This document shows positions 8,135 to 16,821 of a DNA stretch of 64,000 bases, piece after piece (the first letter of the stretch is position 1; the number at the start of each line of letters is the position of its first letter). A model generated the notes under the pieces. That model was not told the origin of the DNA. It saw nothing but the letters and a program-made list of their open reading frames with translations, and made no database searches. The DNA lies in contig NZ_CP047602.1 of NCBI RefSeq assembly GCF_009905255.1, positions 1,364,001 through 1,428,000 on the forward strand, read 5' to 3'. A program made the position numbers and the translations under genes. This DNA is from Thermoanaerobacterium aotearoense (GTDB lineage Bacteria; Bacillota; Thermoanaerobacteria; Thermoanaerobacterales; Thermoanaerobacteraceae).

Positions 8135-9348
8135 AAAAAGTCTTTGTAGTTGGCTGTGGTCCTGCAGGAATGATGGCTGCCATAATGAGTTCTCTAAAAG
8201 GCAATGAAGTTATAATTTTTGAAAAAAACGATAGACCAGGGAAAAAGCTCATGATAACCGGAAAAGGCAGATGTAATATAACAAATTCAGCATCAATAAA
8301 AGAATTTATTGAAAACACGCCAACAAATGGCAAATTTCTTTATAGTGCTTTAAATAGTTTTTCTAATGCTGATTTAATTGATTTTTTCAACAAGAATGGT
8401 TTAATGACTAAAGTTGAAAGAGGGGGAAGGGTATTTCCTGTTTCAGATAAAGCTATTGATGTACTGGATGTCCTTTTAAAGCTTATTAAAGAAAATCATA
8501 TTGAAATTAGATTCAATAGCAAAGTTACTGATATTCTAACTGATGGGTCAAGCGTCAAAGGAATAATTGTCAATGGCAAAAAGGAATTTTGTGATAGTTT
8601 AATATTGGCACCTGGCGGAAAATCTTATCCTTCTACAGGTTCAACAGGGGATGGATATGATATGGCAAAAAAATTGGGCCACAGAATAATAGAACCGCAT
8701 CCAGCATTAGTGCCTCTTGTAACCTTCGAAGATGTCAGTGAAATGATGGGATTAACACTTAAAAACATCAATGCTAAATTGTGTATAGATGGTAAATTAG
8801 TCAGAGAAGAATTTGGCGAAATGTTGTTTACACATTTTGGATTATCAGGTCCTGTAATATTGACATTAAGCAGCTTTTTTAAAAGTGTTGAAAGTGGAGA
8901 TGTTGTAATAAAGCTTGATTTAAAGCCGGCTTTAAGTCACGAGAAGCTGGATGAAAGGCTGCAAAGAGATTTTAAAAAATATTCTAAAAAAGAGTTGAAG
9001 AATTCTTTGAATGATTTGCTTCCGCGTTCATTGATACCTTATGTGATAAAGGTGAGCTCTTTAAATCCTGACAAAAAAGTTTCAGAATTATCAAAAGCGG
9101 AACGAGGCGCTTTAGTAAATGTTATGAAAGATCTTGTGTTTCATATAAAATCTAAGCGATCTATAAATGAGGCCATAATCACTTCTGGAGGGATAAGCAC
9201 TAAAGAAATAAATCCTAAGACAATGGAATCGCGGCTTATTAAAGGACTTTTTTTTGCGGGTGAAATAATTGATGTAGATGCATTGACTGGCGGTTTTAAT
9301 CTTCAAATTTCTTTTTCTACCGGCTATTTAGCAGGAATAAATTCTTGA
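8131..9348 (+). CDS. BaiN/HI0933-like NAD(P)/FAD-dependent flavoprotein
   Basis: A 405-residue flavoprotein of the HI0933/YhiN/BaiN family. The N-terminal dinucleotide motif VVGCGPAGMMAAI is followed by the family motif KLMITGKGRCNITN, and the C-terminus carries ALTGGFNLQISFSTGYLAG, the second FAD contact. Members act as oxidoreductases of poorly known substrate; BaiN of bile-acid bacteria is one case, but no bai genes are here. The start is TTG 8131 within a TTGA overlap with the upstream stop, with AAGGAG at 8117-8122 at good spacing, so the two genes are coupled. Confidence 0.88.
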   Translation: MKKVFVVGCGPAGMMAAIMSSLKGNEVIIFEKNDRPGKKLMITGKGRCNITNSASIKEFIENTPTNGKFLYSALNSFSNADLIDFFNKNGLMTKVERGGRVFPVSDKAIDVLDVLLKLIKENHIEIRFNSKVTDILTDGSSVKGIIVNGKKEFCDSLILAPGGKSYPSTGSTGDGYDMAKKLGHRIIEPHPALVPLVTFEDVSEMMGLTLKNINAKLCIDGKLVREEFGEMLFTHFGLSGPVILTLSSFFKSVESGDVVIKLDLKPALSHEKLDERLQRDFKKYSKKELKNSLNDLLPRSLIPYVIKVSSLNPDKKVSELSKAERGALVNVMKDLVFHIKSKRSINEAIITSGGISTKEINPKTMESRLIKGLFFAGEIIDVDALTGGFNLQISFSTGYLAGINS

Positions 9349-9363
9349 AAATAAACCTTCTTT

Positions 9364-9403
9364 GCATTTTCTTATATATTTTGCATAAAATATATAAGAA
9401 TGC
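9364..9403 (+). repeat. Imperfect inverted repeat before the small membrane-protein gene
   Basis: A 12-bp stem (9371-9382 with 9387-9398, loop GCAT) can be extended by GCATT/AATGC across a 2-nt bulge. It has no T-run and ends a few bases before the AAGGAGG of the next gene. It may be a weak terminator or an RNA structure; very AT-rich. Confidence 0.4.
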
Positions 9404-9418
9404 ATAAGGAGGATTATT

Positions 9419-9883
9419 ATGGGAAAAAGAGTCAAAAAGTCGGCACGTGTATATTATTTAAGCTTCGACAATATAGTCGCCTTTTTTGTCATATTGGGCT
9501 TTTTAACTATGGTAGTGACTCAAGTATTAATGTTAAATGATAACATTAGGGTTTTTTTAAATTCCACAGAAAAAATCGAAGGTATAAACATAAATACATA
9601 TCTATCAAATGATGGAACTTTGGAATTGGAATTAATTAATTTGGATAAGGCACCAAAAGCTTTTATATTAATAAACGGAGATCCAAAGTATAGCTTTAAG
9701 GAGAAAAAATTAAAAATTAACATAAAACAAGGCGATCTTATTGAAATGGATGGAACAAACTACAATCAAACATTGTATGTTAAAGTGATTGATTCAAGCG
9801 ACAATGTAATAGAACCACAGAGGACAGCAGTTATAAAAGTCAACGGCGATATAGAAGTCATTGGTAGAGTAAGATTGAGATGA
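9419..9883 (+). CDS. Small single-pass membrane protein, unknown function
   Basis: A 154-residue protein I do not recognise. A basic N-terminus (GKRVKKSAR) precedes one hydrophobic segment at about residues 18-40 (DNIVAFFVILGFLTMVVTQV), so it is probably anchored with the C-terminal 110 residues outside. That part is beta-rich and polar (KAFILINGDPKYSFKEKK), like a small Ig-like or carbohydrate-type domain, but no family can be named. It has a strong AAGGAGG site and lies 67 bp before the aroH-cmk ribosome-binding site. Confidence 0.7.
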   Translation: MGKRVKKSARVYYLSFDNIVAFFVILGFLTMVVTQVLMLNDNIRVFLNSTEKIEGININTYLSNDGTLELELINLDKAPKAFILINGDPKYSFKEKKLKINIKQGDLIEMDGTNYNQTLYVKVIDSSDNVIEPQRTAVIKVNGDIEVIGRVRLR

Positions 9884-9952
9884 TATTGTTATAACACGAT
9901 TTTTACTATATAATTTATAAAGAAAGAAAAACGGAAAGGAGATTGATGTCTT

Positions 9953-10945
9953 ATAAAAGCCATTAGAGGAGCAATAACAACTGAAAATACTAAAGAAGCT
10001 ATTTTTCGTGATACAATTTCTCTAATTGATGAAATTTTTCGCATCAATAAGATAAAAAGCAGTGATGTCATATCTATCTTCTTTACTGCAACAAAAGACA
10101 TTGATGCTGCTTACCCCGCAGAAGCCTTAAGACATAATGGAATTTCAGATATTCCAATGATGTGTTTCCAAGAAATGAACGTAAAGAAAAGTCTTGAGAA
10201 ATGTATCAGAACCGTAGTGTTCATTAATTGTGAAGATGATAAAGAAGTTAAGCACATATACATGAAAAATGCTAAATTATTGCGGTTGGACTTGTTAAAT
10301 ATTAAAGTTGCAATTGATGGACCGGCTGGTGCAGGGAAAAGTACAGTTGCTAAGGAATTGGCAAAAAAACTTAATTTTACTTACATAGATACAGGAGCTA
10401 TGTATAGAGCTTTGACATATAAAGCGATAATTGAAAATATCAATGTAGAAAATAGAAATAAAATAGTTGAACTGGCTTCTAAGATTGATATTGAGTTAAA
10501 AAATGATAAGGTATTGTTAGATGGAATAGATGTTACAAATGAGATCAGGACACCATCGATTTCTGAGAAAGTATCATATATTTCAATGATACCAGAGGTA
10601 AGGGAAATAATGGTAAAGTTGCAAAAAAGGTTGTCAGATAAGGGCAGCGTTGTGATGGACGGTAGGGATATAGCGACAGTCGTCATGCCAGATGCGCAGT
10701 TTAAATTCTTTTTGACTGCCAGTCCTGAAGTTAGGGCAATGCGTAGATACAACGAACTGACAAGCAAGAAAATACCTGTTAAATATGATGATATATTAAA
10801 TGATATACGAAAAAGAGATAAGAATGATACCGAAAGGGATGTTGCCCCATTAAAAAAAGCTGATGATTCTATTGTGATTGACACTACAAACATGAGTATT
10901 GATGAAGTAGTAAGCAAAATGTACAATATTATAGCCAATGGGTAA
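9953..10945 (+). CDS. Fused chorismate mutase (AroH) - cytidylate kinase (Cmk)
   Basis: One uninterrupted frame encodes two enzymes. Residues 1-115 match monofunctional AroH chorismate mutase (chorismate to prephenate): KAIRGAIT, AAYPAEALR, MMCFQEM, KCIRTVVF, HIYMKNAKLLRLDL, carrying the Arg, Cys, Glu and Tyr positions known for the Bacillus enzyme. Cytidylate kinase (CMP/dCMP phosphorylation) follows at once from about residue 116: P-loop GPAGAGKS at 123-130, DTGAMYRALTYKA, DGRDIATVVMP, and the lid region RDKNDTERDVAPLKKADDS. No stop lies between them. A TGA at 9944 closes the frame upstream and no ATG/GTG/TTG exists before residue 69, so the start must be the near-cognate ATA 9953, or ATG 9946 with a one-base shift in the AAAA run. 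AAAGGAG at 9935-9941 supports either. plsC follows. Confidence 0.85.
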   Translation: MKAIRGAITTENTKEAIFRDTISLIDEIFRINKIKSSDVISIFFTATKDIDAAYPAEALRHNGISDIPMMCFQEMNVKKSLEKCIRTVVFINCEDDKEVKHIYMKNAKLLRLDLLNIKVAIDGPAGAGKSTVAKELAKKLNFTYIDTGAMYRALTYKAIIENINVENRNKIVELASKIDIELKNDKVLLDGIDVTNEIRTPSISEKVSYISMIPEVREIMVKLQKRLSDKGSVVMDGRDIATVVMPDAQFKFFLTASPEVRAMRRYNELTSKKIPVKYDDILNDIRKRDKNDTERDVAPLKKADDSIVIDTTNMSIDEVVSKMYNIIANG

Positions 10946-10957
10946 AGGGGGTATCTC

Positions 10958-11536
10958 ATGTTTTATTATATAGCCAAATACATCGTTCTTTTTATTATAA
11001 ATATAATTTTCAGAATAGAGGTAGATGGCTACGAAAATATTCCTGCTAATGGACCTGTAATTATCTGCCCTAATCATATAAGCTTTTTAGATCCACCGAT
11101 TGTTGGCGCCATTTTTACCAGAAGAATTTTTTTTATGGCAAAGGCTGAGCTTTTCAAAAATCCGTTATTTAGATTTGTATTAAACAAAGGATTAGGCGCT
11201 TTTCCAGTGAAAAGAGGCACATCAGACTTAACTGCTATAAAAATTGCTTTAAACCATTTGAAAAAAGGACATGCCATTGGTATTTTCCCAGAAGGAACCA
11301 GAAGCAAAACTGGCCAATTGCAAAAAGCCGAGCCTGGTGTATCGCTTTTATCAGTAAAAGGGAAAGCACCTGTATTGCCGGTCGGGATAAAGTCGAATTA
11401 TAAACTTTTCTCAAAAGTAACAATAAAGATTGGTAAACCTATTTATTTTGAAGAGTATCAAAATATGCACTTAACATCTCAAGATATGGCGAATATTGGT
11501 GAAAAGATTATGCTGGAAATTTCAAAGTTAATTTAG
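10958..11536 (+). CDS. plsC: 1-acyl-sn-glycerol-3-phosphate acyltransferase
   Basis: Membrane-associated acyltransferase that makes phosphatidic acid from lysophosphatidic acid. The 192-residue protein begins with a hydrophobic segment (residues 3-19). It shows the catalytic HX4D block NHISFLDP (His40, Asp45) and the glycerol-phosphate-binding block FPEGTRSK near residue 112, and PVLPVGI gives the fourth motif. Length fits short bacterial PlsC. It lies 12 bp after the aroH-cmk frame with an AAAGGGGG site and 9 bp before ispH, a common clostridial cluster order (cmk-plsC-ispH-S1). Confidence 0.93.
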   Translation: MFYYIAKYIVLFIINIIFRIEVDGYENIPANGPVIICPNHISFLDPPIVGAIFTRRIFFMAKAELFKNPLFRFVLNKGLGAFPVKRGTSDLTAIKIALNHLKKGHAIGIFPEGTRSKTGQLQKAEPGVSLLSVKGKAPVLPVGIKSNYKLFSKVTIKIGKPIYFEEYQNMHLTSQDMANIGEKIMLEISKLI

Positions 11537-11545
11537 GAGGAAACA

Positions 11546-12397
11546 ATGAAAATATTGATAGCTGACAACGCAGGATTTTGTTTCGGCGTAAAAAGAGCAG
11601 TCAAAATGGCCTATGATCAAGTAAATAATGGCGATGATTTTAAGACTTATGCTTACGGTGAGCTTATTCATAACCCGCAAGTTGTAAAAGACCTTGAAAA
11701 CAAAGGGATTAAGACGATAGAACACATCGATGAATTGGATGAAAATAGCAAGATACTTATTAGAACACATGGTATACCAGAAAAAATATATGAGGAATTA
11801 AAAAAGAAAAAAGTGGAAATCATTGATATGACTTGTCCTTTTGTAAAAAGAGTTCAAAAAATAGTCAATGGATACTATAAAAAAGGATATTCTATTGTTA
11901 TAATAGGTGATAGAAATCATCCGGAAGTTGTAGGTGTAAATGGATGGTGTAATAATTCAGCTTATGTTATCCAATCAATCGATGATGTAAATTCATTGCC
12001 TTTTTTAGATAAAGCCTGTGTTGTTGCACAGACAACCATAACGCAAAAAATGTGGGAAGATATTTTGGCTTTGTTGCGTCTTAAAGCCAAAGAATTAATA
12101 TCATATAATACAATATGCGATGCCACCAACAAAAGGCAATCATCTGCTGAAAAAATATCCAAAGAAGTAGATATGATGATCGTCATAGGTGGAAAAAATA
12201 GCTCTAATACGCAAAAATTAAAAAAAATATGTGAAAAGAATTGTGATAAAACTATACAAATTGAGAATGCTGATGAGATTGATTTGATTATTCTAAAAGA
12301 CGTTGAAACAGTTGGCATTACTGCTGGTGCATCTACGCCAGATTATTTAATACAAGAAGTTGTTGATAAGATTACAAGTGGAAGAAAGGGAGAATAA
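11546..12397 (+). CDS. ispH: 4-hydroxy-3-methylbut-2-enyl diphosphate reductase
   Basis: Last enzyme of the MEP isoprenoid pathway, an iron-sulfur protein making IPP and DMAPP. The three cluster cysteines are visible: Cys12 in AGFCFGVKRA, Cys97 in DMTCPFV and Cys191 in TICDATNKRQ. The active-site THGIPE and VAQTT segments are also present. It has 283 residues, typical length. In many clostridia IspH is fused to an S1 protein; here the two are separate genes 2 bp apart. AGGAGG precedes the ATG. Confidence 0.95.
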   Translation: MKILIADNAGFCFGVKRAVKMAYDQVNNGDDFKTYAYGELIHNPQVVKDLENKGIKTIEHIDELDENSKILIRTHGIPEKIYEELKKKKVEIIDMTCPFVKRVQKIVNGYYKKGYSIVIIGDRNHPEVVGVNGWCNNSAYVIQSIDDVNSLPFLDKACVVAQTTITQKMWEDILALLRLKAKELISYNTICDATNKRQSSAEKISKEVDMMIVIGGKNSSNTQKLKKICEKNCDKTIQIENADEIDLIILKDVETVGITAGASTPDYLIQEVVDKITSGRKGE

Positions 12398-12399
12398 AA

Positions 12400-13497
12400 A
12401 TGGATGATTTTATGAATGAATACACTTTTAATGAAATTCATACTGGTGATATAGTAAAGGGTAAAATCATTAAAATACTTAACGAGGGAATTATAGCAGA
12501 TATAGGATATAAATCTGATGCATTTGTCCCTAAATCGCAATTGTCCCTTAATCCTAACATAAGAATAAACGATGATTTTAATGTAGGAGATGAAATCGAT
12601 CTATATATAATAAAAAGAGAAGATGAGAATGGCGATGTTTTGGCTTCAAAAGTAAAAGCAGATACTGAATTAGCTGAAGAAAGATTAAATACATCATTTA
12701 AAAATGGAGATATATTAAATGGCAAAATAATTGAAGTAGTAAAAGGTGGTGTTATTGCAGAAGTATTAGGAGTTAAGGCATTTATACCAGCATCACAACT
12801 TGATATGCATTATGTAGATGATTTAAATTCATATATAGGAGAAAAAATTGAAGTAAAAATCATTGATTATATTCCAAACAAAAAATTAGTTGCATCGAGG
12901 AGAATTGTTTTGGAAGAAGAAAAAAGCAAAAAGAAAGAAACATTGCTAAAGACCATACGAGAAGGTCAAGTTATCAACGGCGTAGTAAGATCAATTGCAA
13001 AGTTTGGTGTTTTTGTCGATTTAGGTGGTATTGATGGTTTGATTCCATTAAGAGAGATTTCTTGGAGTAAAAATGTGAATATAAATGATGTGTTGCATGT
13101 TGGCGATAGAGTAGATGTTTATGTTGATAAAATAGATCAAGAAAAAATAACGCTGAGTTTGAAAAAGCTTTTTCCGGATCCATGGATGAATATTAATGAG
13201 AAATTTAGGATTGGAGATATTGTATTAGGCATTATAACAAATGTGACTACATTTGGTGCTTTTGTGGAGATTTCCGAAGGGTTAGAAGGATTAGTACACA
13301 AAAATGATTTAATAAAAAATGTCAGAGAATACAAAATAGGGGACCAAATTACAGTTGAAATAATTAGCTTTGACTCAGAAAAGAAAAAGTTAAGTCTCAA
13401 AGAAGTTGAAAAAAACAGTGAATCTTATGATTTAGAAAGAGAAGAATTAAATGTAACAATTAAAGACAGAATACAAAACATAAATAATTATTCATAG
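12400..13497 (+). CDS. S1-domain RNA-binding protein (ribosomal protein S1 homologue)
   Basis: A 365-residue protein of four S1 OB-fold domains (about residues 17-83, 102-165, 183-254 and 270-340). Each has the GxVxxI...G.FV/IP..(Q/E) pattern, such as GVVRSIAKFGVFVDLGG and GIITNVTTFGAFVEISE. It is shorter than the six-domain S1 of proteobacteria, like the Bacillus YpfD group, and probably helps mRNA binding by the ribosome or RNA metabolism. It is the last gene of the cmk-plsC-ispH-S1 cluster; no clear terminator follows, and the speD promoter starts 17 bp later. Confidence 0.9.
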   Translation: MDDFMNEYTFNEIHTGDIVKGKIIKILNEGIIADIGYKSDAFVPKSQLSLNPNIRINDDFNVGDEIDLYIIKREDENGDVLASKVKADTELAEERLNTSFKNGDILNGKIIEVVKGGVIAEVLGVKAFIPASQLDMHYVDDLNSYIGEKIEVKIIDYIPNKKLVASRRIVLEEEKSKKKETLLKTIREGQVINGVVRSIAKFGVFVDLGGIDGLIPLREISWSKNVNINDVLHVGDRVDVYVDKIDQEKITLSLKKLFPDPWMNINEKFRIGDIVLGIITNVTTFGAFVEISEGLEGLVHKNDLIKNVREYKIGDQITVEIISFDSEKKKLSLKEVEKNSESYDLEREELNVTIKDRIQNINNYS

Positions 13498-13514
13498 GTG
13501 TTATGTAAAATACC

Positions 13515-13542
13515 TTGACAAAAGACAAAAATCTGATAAAAT
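13515..13542 (+). promoter_or_regulatory. Promoter of speD
   Basis: TTGACA at 13515-13520, a 16-nt spacer and TAAAAT at 13537-13542, with TG one base before the -10 (extended -10). The speD start is 51 nt downstream. Confidence 0.75.
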
Positions 13543-13592
13543 TTATCTTATTGAATATCTACTTTTAAAATGCGAGGAGGCAAGATAAAAGA

Positions 13593-13967
13593 ATGAATGC
13601 TTTGGGTCGCCACATATTGGCAGAGATTTATGGTTGCGATGAAAATGTTCTTGATGATTGCGAATTAATAGAAGACATAATGGTAAAAGCAGCTATAGAA
13701 GCAGGTGCCGAAGTCCGTGAAGTTGCTTTCCATAAATTTAGCCCCCAGGGCGTTAGTGGAGTCGTTGTTATTTCTGAATCACATATAACAATTCATACTT
13801 GGCCGGAATTAGGGTATGCAGCTGTTGATGTGTTTACGTGTGGAGATAATGTAAATCCGTGGAATGCGTGCAATTATTTAACTAAGATGTTGAAGGCGAA
13901 GAATATGACTGCTACTGAAGTAAAAAGAGGGGTTTTCGAACAACCTGTCAAAGTTGTAAATATGTAA
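13593..13967 (+). CDS. speD: S-adenosylmethionine decarboxylase proenzyme (prokaryotic class 1B)
   Basis: Makes decarboxylated SAM, the aminopropyl donor for SpeE at 1.3-2.1 kb. The 124-residue proenzyme self-cleaves between Glu62 and Ser63 in ISESHITIHTWPE; Ser63 becomes the pyruvoyl cofactor. His68 and Cys83 (in VFTCGD) correspond to the conserved processing and catalytic residues of the short bacterial form. ATG 13593 has AGGAGG at 13575-13580, 12 nt away, a rather long gap. It has its own strong promoter and a terminator, so it is monocistronic. Confidence 0.95.
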   Translation: MNALGRHILAEIYGCDENVLDDCELIEDIMVKAAIEAGAEVREVAFHKFSPQGVSGVVVISESHITIHTWPELGYAAVDVFTCGDNVNPWNACNYLTKMLKAKNMTATEVKRGVFEQPVKVVNM

Positions 13968-14064
13968 TTTGCAAAAAAATTATTTTATGTATATTTGATG
14001 ATTTATGTGTTAATAATATTAATGAACCTCACAAAATACATTGAGACCCCCTTTACATCATTTG

Positions 14065-14090
14065 AGTGGCTAAGTTTAGCCACTTTTTTT
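14065..14090 (+). terminator. Terminator downstream of speD
   Basis: A 9-bp stem (14065-14073 with 14076-14084, in practice with a slightly larger loop) is followed by six or more T residues. It lies about 100 bp after the speD stop. The intervening bases hold nothing else that I can recognise. Confidence 0.85.
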
Positions 14091-14122
14091 ATCATGGTTA
14101 GACACTTGGAGGTGTACTTGAT

Positions 14123-14890
14123 TTGAATTATGACGAATTTTTGCAGAAAATATTTAATTTAACAGGTATAGATTTATCTCTTTATAAAGAAAAACAAATG
14201 AAGAGAAGAGTCGATTCATTTATAGCAAATAACAATTGTAAAAATTACGATGTTTTTTATGAGACATTAACTAAAGATACGAAAATTTATAGAGAGTTTT
14301 TGAAATATATTACGATAAATGTGACAGAGTTTTTTAGAAATTTAGAACAATGGATGATTTTAAAGAATGAAATATTGCCTAAGATTGTAAAAAAGAACAT
14401 GAAGATTTGGAGTGCTGCTTGTTCTACAGGTGAAGAAGCATATAGTCTTGCTATGTTGCTTTCAGATTTTATAGATTTAAGGGAAATTAATATCATCGCT
14501 ACTGATATTGACGACGCAGTTCTTGAGAAAGCAAAAAAGGGTATTTATAATAATAAAAGTGTTGAAAAAATTCCAGAAGAATATATGAAATATTTCACCA
14601 AATTAGATGAAAATAATTTTGTTATTTCTGAAGAGTTGAGAAAAAATATTGTGTTTAAAAAGCACAATTTATTACTTGATAAATATCCTGATGGCGTAGA
14701 TTTGATTGTATGTAGAAATGTATTAATATATTTTAATGATAAAGCTAAAGAAGATATTTATAAAAAATTTTATTCTAGCTTAAGTTCAGATGGAATTCTT
14801 TTTGTAGGAAGCACAGAACAAATCATTTTTCCTTATAAATATAATTTTGCTCCAATAAAAACTTTTTTTTACAGAAAAATTTCTAAATGA
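14123..14890 (+). CDS. cheR: CheR-type chemoreceptor glutamate methyltransferase
   Basis: Transfers methyl groups from SAM to glutamates of chemoreceptors. The 255-residue protein has the N-terminal helical CheR domain (KQMKRRVDSFI) and the catalytic domain with NVTEFFRN, the SAM-binding block SAACSTGEEAYSLAML near residues 94-109, and VDLIVCRNVLIYF. The start is TTG 14123; GGAGG at 14108-14112 is 10 nt upstream. No other chemotaxis gene is near, so CheR is an orphan here that would serve receptors encoded elsewhere. Confidence 0.93.
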   Translation: MNYDEFLQKIFNLTGIDLSLYKEKQMKRRVDSFIANNNCKNYDVFYETLTKDTKIYREFLKYITINVTEFFRNLEQWMILKNEILPKIVKKNMKIWSAACSTGEEAYSLAMLLSDFIDLREINIIATDIDDAVLEKAKKGIYNNKSVEKIPEEYMKYFTKLDENNFVISEELRKNIVFKKHNLLLDKYPDGVDLIVCRNVLIYFNDKAKEDIYKKFYSSLSSDGILFVGSTEQIIFPYKYNFAPIKTFFYRKISK

Positions 14891-14903
14891 AATCGAGTTT
14901 AAA

Positions 14904-14927
14904 TTTGCATTGCTCTTATAGTATAAT
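14904..14927 (+). promoter_or_regulatory. Weak candidate promoter for the miaB-mutS-mutL run
   Basis: A perfect TATAAT at 14922-14927 lies about 86 bp before miaB, but the only -35 at a plausible distance is poor (TTTAAA with an 18-nt spacer). Low-confidence call. Confidence 0.3.
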
Positions 14928-15012
14928 ATTATTTGAATTAGAATAAGCCTTTATAGTAAATGCAATTATAAGCATTTGCCATAGATTTTAGTTTTGCGGA
15001 GGTATGCGTCTG

Positions 15013-16428
15013 ATGAGTGAAAGAAAAGAAATTATAGTCACAGAAGAAGACATAAAAAAACAAAAAGATATAATAAATCAAATGGCTATTTTAAATAAGG
15101 ATAGATATTTAAAATTTCACATAGAAACATATGGATGTCAAATGAATGTCCATGATTCAGAGAAATTGGCTGGCATGTTAACAGAGATGGGATACCAAAA
15201 TACTGATAATTTAGAGGATGCTGATGTCATACTTTTTAATACTTGCTGTGTCAGGCAACATGCAGAAATAAGGATCTTTGGAAGAGTATCTCAGCTTAAA
15301 GAGCTTAAACAGAGAAAACCTAATATTATCTTAGGCATCTGCGGATGTATGATGCAAGAAAAAGAAGTTGTTGAGGCAATCAGAAAGGATTATCCATATA
15401 TTGATATGGTTTTTGGGACACATAATTTGTTTAAATTCCCAGAACTTTTACAAGAAGCGCTAAATTCCGATACGACGATTATAGATGTTTGGGATGATAA
15501 TAGCAATATTATAGAAGATATACCTATAAGGCGTGCAGAAGGTTTAAAGGCGTGGGTAAATATTATATATGGATGCAATAATTTCTGTACGTATTGTATT
15601 GTGCCATATGTCCGTGGCAGAGAAAAAAGCAGAGAACCTAATGACATATTAGATGAGATAAAATCATTAGCCGATGAGGGGTTTAAAGAAATAACTTTGC
15701 TTGGTCAGAATGTAAATTCTTATGGCAATGATTTATCGCAAAAGGTAGATTTTGCCGATCTTTTGTATATGATAAATGACATAAATGGCATAGAGAGAAT
15801 CAGGTTTATGACTTCACATCCAAAAGATATTTCTGATAAATTAATTTTTGCCATGAGGGATTTAGACAAAGTATGCGAACACTTACATCTACCTGTACAG
15901 TCTGGAAGCAATAGAATTCTTGAGAAAATGAATAGAAAATATACGAGAGAAAGGTATTTAGAAATAATAGAGAAACTAAGAGATAATATACCAGATATTG
16001 CAATAACAACTGATATTATAGTAGGATTTCCGGGAGAAACAGATGAAGACTTTCAGGATACATTAGATCTTGTAAAAAAAGTCAAATACGATTCTGCGTA
16101 TACATTTATTTACTCAAAGCGAAAAGGGACAGTAGCAGAAAAGATGCCTGATCAAGTAGATGAAGATATTAAACATAAAAGACTTGAAGAACTGATAGAA
16201 CTGCAAAATTCAATAAGCATAGAAAAAAACAATGAGATGAATGGGAAAATTGTAGAAGTATTAGTTGAAGGAATTAGCAAACGGGATAGTGATAAGCTGA
16301 CTGGGAGAACGAGGACAAATAAGATTGTTCATTTCAAAGGAGAACCTAACCTAATAGGTAAATTTGTCGATGTTAAAATAATTGAAACAAAGGCGTGGAC
16401 CATGCAAGGTGAGTTAATAAGTGAATAA
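15013..16428 (+). CDS. miaB: tRNA-2-methylthio-N6-dimethylallyladenosine synthase
   Basis: Radical-SAM methylthiotransferase that converts i6A37 of tRNA to ms2i6A. Three N-terminal cluster cysteines lie in [16 protein letters not shown] and GICGCMM, the radical-SAM triad is CNNFCTYC, and a TRAM domain is at the C-terminus ([17 protein letters not shown]). The protein has 471 residues. ATGs lie at 15004 and 15013; GGAGG ends one base before the first, so 15013 is the better start. MiaA, which makes the i6A substrate, is encoded at 21.2 kb in the same run. The order miaB - YlbF/YmcA gene - mutS - mutL equals that of Bacillus subtilis without cotE. Confidence 0.95.
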   Translation: MSERKEIIVTEEDIKKQKDIINQMAILNKDRYLKFHIETYGCQMNVHDSEKLAGMLTEMGYQNTDNLEDADVILFNTCCVRQHAEIRIFGRVSQLKELKQRKPNIILGICGCMMQEKEVVEAIRKDYPYIDMVFGTHNLFKFPELLQEALNSDTTIIDVWDDNSNIIEDIPIRRAEGLKAWVNIIYGCNNFCTYCIVPYVRGREKSREPNDILDEIKSLADEGFKEITLLGQNVNSYGNDLSQKVDFADLLYMINDINGIERIRFMTSHPKDISDKLIFAMRDLDKVCEHLHLPVQSGSNRILEKMNRKYTRERYLEIIEKLRDNIPDIAITTDIIVGFPGETDEDFQDTLDLVKKVKYDSAYTFIYSKRKGTVAEKMPDQVDEDIKHKRLEELIELQNSISIEKNNEMNGKIVEVLVEGISKRDSDKLTGRTRTNKIVHFKGEPNLIGKFVDVKIIETKAWTMQGELISE

Positions 16429-16786
16429 ATATAATAAAAATATTATCATGGAAAAAACGGTAGAGTTAGGAAAAAGTTTGGCAGACTCCGACATTATTAA
16501 TGAATTAAGGGATGCAGAGATCGCATTTTTAAATGATAAAAAGGCACAATTGCTTCTTTCAAAGATAAAAGAGCATGAGAAAAAGGGGCATCAGGGAGTT
16601 GAGTTAAAATATCTTAAAGAAGAACTATTTGAATTAGGCAGTTATAAAAGGCTATTAAATGCACAAAAAGCTTCTAAAGAGTTGATGGCCGAGATAAACA
16701 GCATATTAAATTTTTATATAAATGGTGTAGACCATAAATGCGATAAAGATTCTTGTGCGAATTGTCATAGGCATTGCGTAAAATGA
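16421..16786 (+). CDS. YlbF/YmcA-family protein with C-terminal four-cysteine cluster
   Basis: A 121-residue helical protein of the YlbF/YmcA (RicF/RicA) family. In Bacillus these form a complex with RicT that carries iron-sulfur clusters and works with RNase Y in mRNA maturation. The C-terminus has C-x4-C-x2-C-x3-C (within [13 protein letters not shown]), fitting a cluster site. It overlaps the miaB end, starting at GTG 16421 with AAGGTGAG at 16406-16413; ATG 16448 is an alternative. Which Bacillus paralogue it equals is unsure, but its place between miaB and mutS matches YmcA. RNase Y is encoded at 33.9 kb. Confidence 0.82.
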   Translation: MNKYNKNIIMEKTVELGKSLADSDIINELRDAEIAFLNDKKAQLLLSKIKEHEKKGHQGVELKYLKEELFELGSYKRLLNAQKASKELMAEINSILNFYINGVDHKCDKDSCANCHRHCVK

Positions 16787-16821
16787 GTTTTGACTTATCC
16801 ATAAAATTGGAGGTAGTTTTA

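Noticed and set aside
9889-10101. 70-codon - strand frame over aroH
   Set aside because: The + strand carries the AroH translation with conserved active-site residues over the same bases.
10381-10959. 192-codon open frame on the - strand over cmk
   Set aside because: Low-complexity Ser/Ile/Leu-rich translation lying entirely opposite the well-conserved Cmk and aroH-cmk frame; a typical antisense shadow in AT-rich DNA.
12395-12402. IspH-S1 fusion as in other clostridia
   Set aside because: A TAA ends ispH and a new ATG with its own ribosome site begins the S1 gene; they are two genes here.
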